Source: an uncultured Veillonellaceae bacterium
Lineage (GTDB): Bacteria > Bacillota > Negativicutes > Veillonellales > Dialisteraceae
Assembly: GCA_958439155.1 (NCBI GenBank)
Contig: CAUBUJ010000032.1
Location: 1 to 14,102, forward strand
DNA length: 14,102 bases
Direction: 5' to 3'
This document shows, one piece after another, positions 13,517-14,102 of the stretch. The translations under genes were made by a program, and so were the position numbers. The stretch's first letter is position 1, and the number at the start of each line of letters is the position of its first letter. The notes below the pieces were generated by a model. It was not told the DNA's origin and searched no databases. It worked only from the letters and a program-made list of their open reading frames with translations.

Positions 13517-13981
13517 TTATAAATGGGCGATGCGGAAGAGCGCAGGGTAGAGATCCTCCGCTTCCGCATCCCAATGGACGCCTCCTGTTTTGAGGAGTTT
13601 CCTGCCGCGGCTGTCATAGGAAGCGGCATAGGTCTTTTCCATGGAATAGAATCCTTTTGCTTTATTGCCGTGGAGGCGGACCGTATATTCATCGATCCGT
13701 TCTACGAGAGAGCCATTTTCAAAATCCATGGCATCCCGGCGGGGCTTGTACGTTTCTACATACAAGACGGCAGACAGATTCTCAATGCTTCCCGGATAAT
13801 CCCGGGTCGCCATGGACTGGAGGCTCTCCTTGTCTGCATACACGGTCTGTTCCTCATCGGCATAGACCACGCGGTACCTCTCCGGCTTGGATAATAAGGT
13901 TTCCGAATCCATAGCCATCGCCGGCGTCATCACTCCCGCAAGGAGAAGCGCGCCGCAGATGGCAGCTGTTGTCTTTTTCAT
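13517..13981 (-). CDS. Secreted protein of unknown function, paralogue A
   Basis: First gene of the tandem pair, 154 residues, function unknown. The N-terminus MKKTTAAICGALLLAG with a cleavage site after AMA (about residue 23) is a clear signal peptide. The mature part MDSETLLSKPERYRV...VYAD...DYPGSIEN...LYVETYK aligns colinearly with paralogue B over its whole length, so the two arose by tandem duplication. It lacks cysteines beyond the signal peptide, transmembrane segments and recognisable catalytic motifs; the regular beta-rich pattern suggests a small periplasmic or surface domain. AGGAGG is 6 nt before the ATG, and the stop codon overlaps the ribosome binding site of paralogue B, implying coordinated translation. 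Confidence 0.9.
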   Translation of the reverse strand: MKKTTAAICGALLLAGVMTPAMAMDSETLLSKPERYRVVYADEEQTVYADKESLQSMATRDYPGSIENLSAVLYVETYKPRRDAMDFENGSLVERIDEYTVRLHGNKAKGFYSMEKTYAASYDSRGRKLLKTGGVHWDAEAEDLYPALFRIAHL

Positions 13982-13999
13982 ACAATCCCTCCTGACTAT

Positions 14000-14015
14000 T
14001 TATTATGAATAATAA
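14000..14015. promoter_or_regulatory. AT-rich palindrome over the -10 of the secreted-protein operon
   Basis: TTATTAT (14000-14006) and ATAATAA (14009-14015) are perfect inverted arms separated by two bases and overlap the -10 hexamer. The minus-strand 19-mer starting at 14019 resembles the Fur box at 13 of 19 positions, but in such AT-rich DNA this is weak evidence. Confidence 0.3.
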
Positions 14016-14040
14016 TATCACGGATAACTTATAAACGCAA
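14012..14040 (-). promoter_or_regulatory. Promoter of the secreted-protein operon
   Basis: TATTAT (14017-14012) is preceded by TGA (14020-14018), an extended -10, with TTGCGT (14040-14035) upstream across a 17-nt spacer. The ATG of paralogue A lies about 30 nt downstream of the -10, so the 5' leader is short. Confidence 0.6.
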
Positions 14041-14102
14041 GCAATTTTTCAAGGGGAAGCTTCCTGGGCCCATTCCCAAAAACTATATCCCCACAGCAGT
14101 AT

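Noticed and set aside
13506..13574. Upstream ATG at 13574 as the start of paralogue B
   Set aside because: It would overlap the end of paralogue A, has no ribosome binding site, and would bury the clear signal peptide that starts at 13505.

Overview
The window looks like a chromosomal housekeeping region of a low-redundancy, moderately GC-rich Firmicute-type bacterium. The T-box leader, strong AGGAGG ribosome binding sites, a TGS/ThrRS-like nucleoside kinase, an smc-ftsY pair, and secreted small proteins with cell-envelope-style signal peptides suggest the Negativicutes (a Dialister/Veillonella-like organism). That placement is inference from gene content, not a database match. No mobile elements, tRNA or rRNA genes, or CRISPR arrays were seen.

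Layout. Positions 1-1700 hold a minus-strand uridine-kinase-like nucleoside kinase and, at the left edge, a promoter for a gene outside the window. Positions 1740-2610 hold a plus-strand BI-1/YccA membrane protein with its own promoter and a bidirectional terminator. Positions 2663-4455 are the most interesting part. A minus-strand MmgE/PrpD-family gene is preceded by a ~400-nt leader with its own consensus promoter. The leader reads as a T-box riboswitch with specifier codon UGC (cysteine), followed by two successive antiterminator/terminator modules that share one 14-nt T-box core. Positions 4455-10712 are a compact minus-strand run, smc-ftsY-rluD-like-pgeF(yfiH), with a 1-nt gap between smc and ftsY and an ATGATG overlap between the pseudouridine synthase and pgeF. 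Positions 10855-12236 hold a small orphan gene and the rplM-rpsI ribosomal operon, with promoter and terminator. Positions 12276-13002 hold a plus-strand nitroreductase, with a perfect 16-bp palindrome upstream of its promoter and a bidirectional terminator behind it. Positions 13008-14040 hold two tandem, paralogous, secreted proteins of unknown function under one promoter.

How it works together. Most genes are core functions: chromosome organisation (Smc), membrane protein targeting (FtsY), ribosome assembly and modification (L13, S9, pseudouridine synthase) and peptidoglycan quality control (PgeF). The exception is the MmgE/PrpD gene. Its leader predicts induction when tRNA-Cys is uncharged. 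That would place this enzyme in cysteine or sulfur metabolism, which is not a usual assignment for the family. It is the best candidate here for something undescribed.
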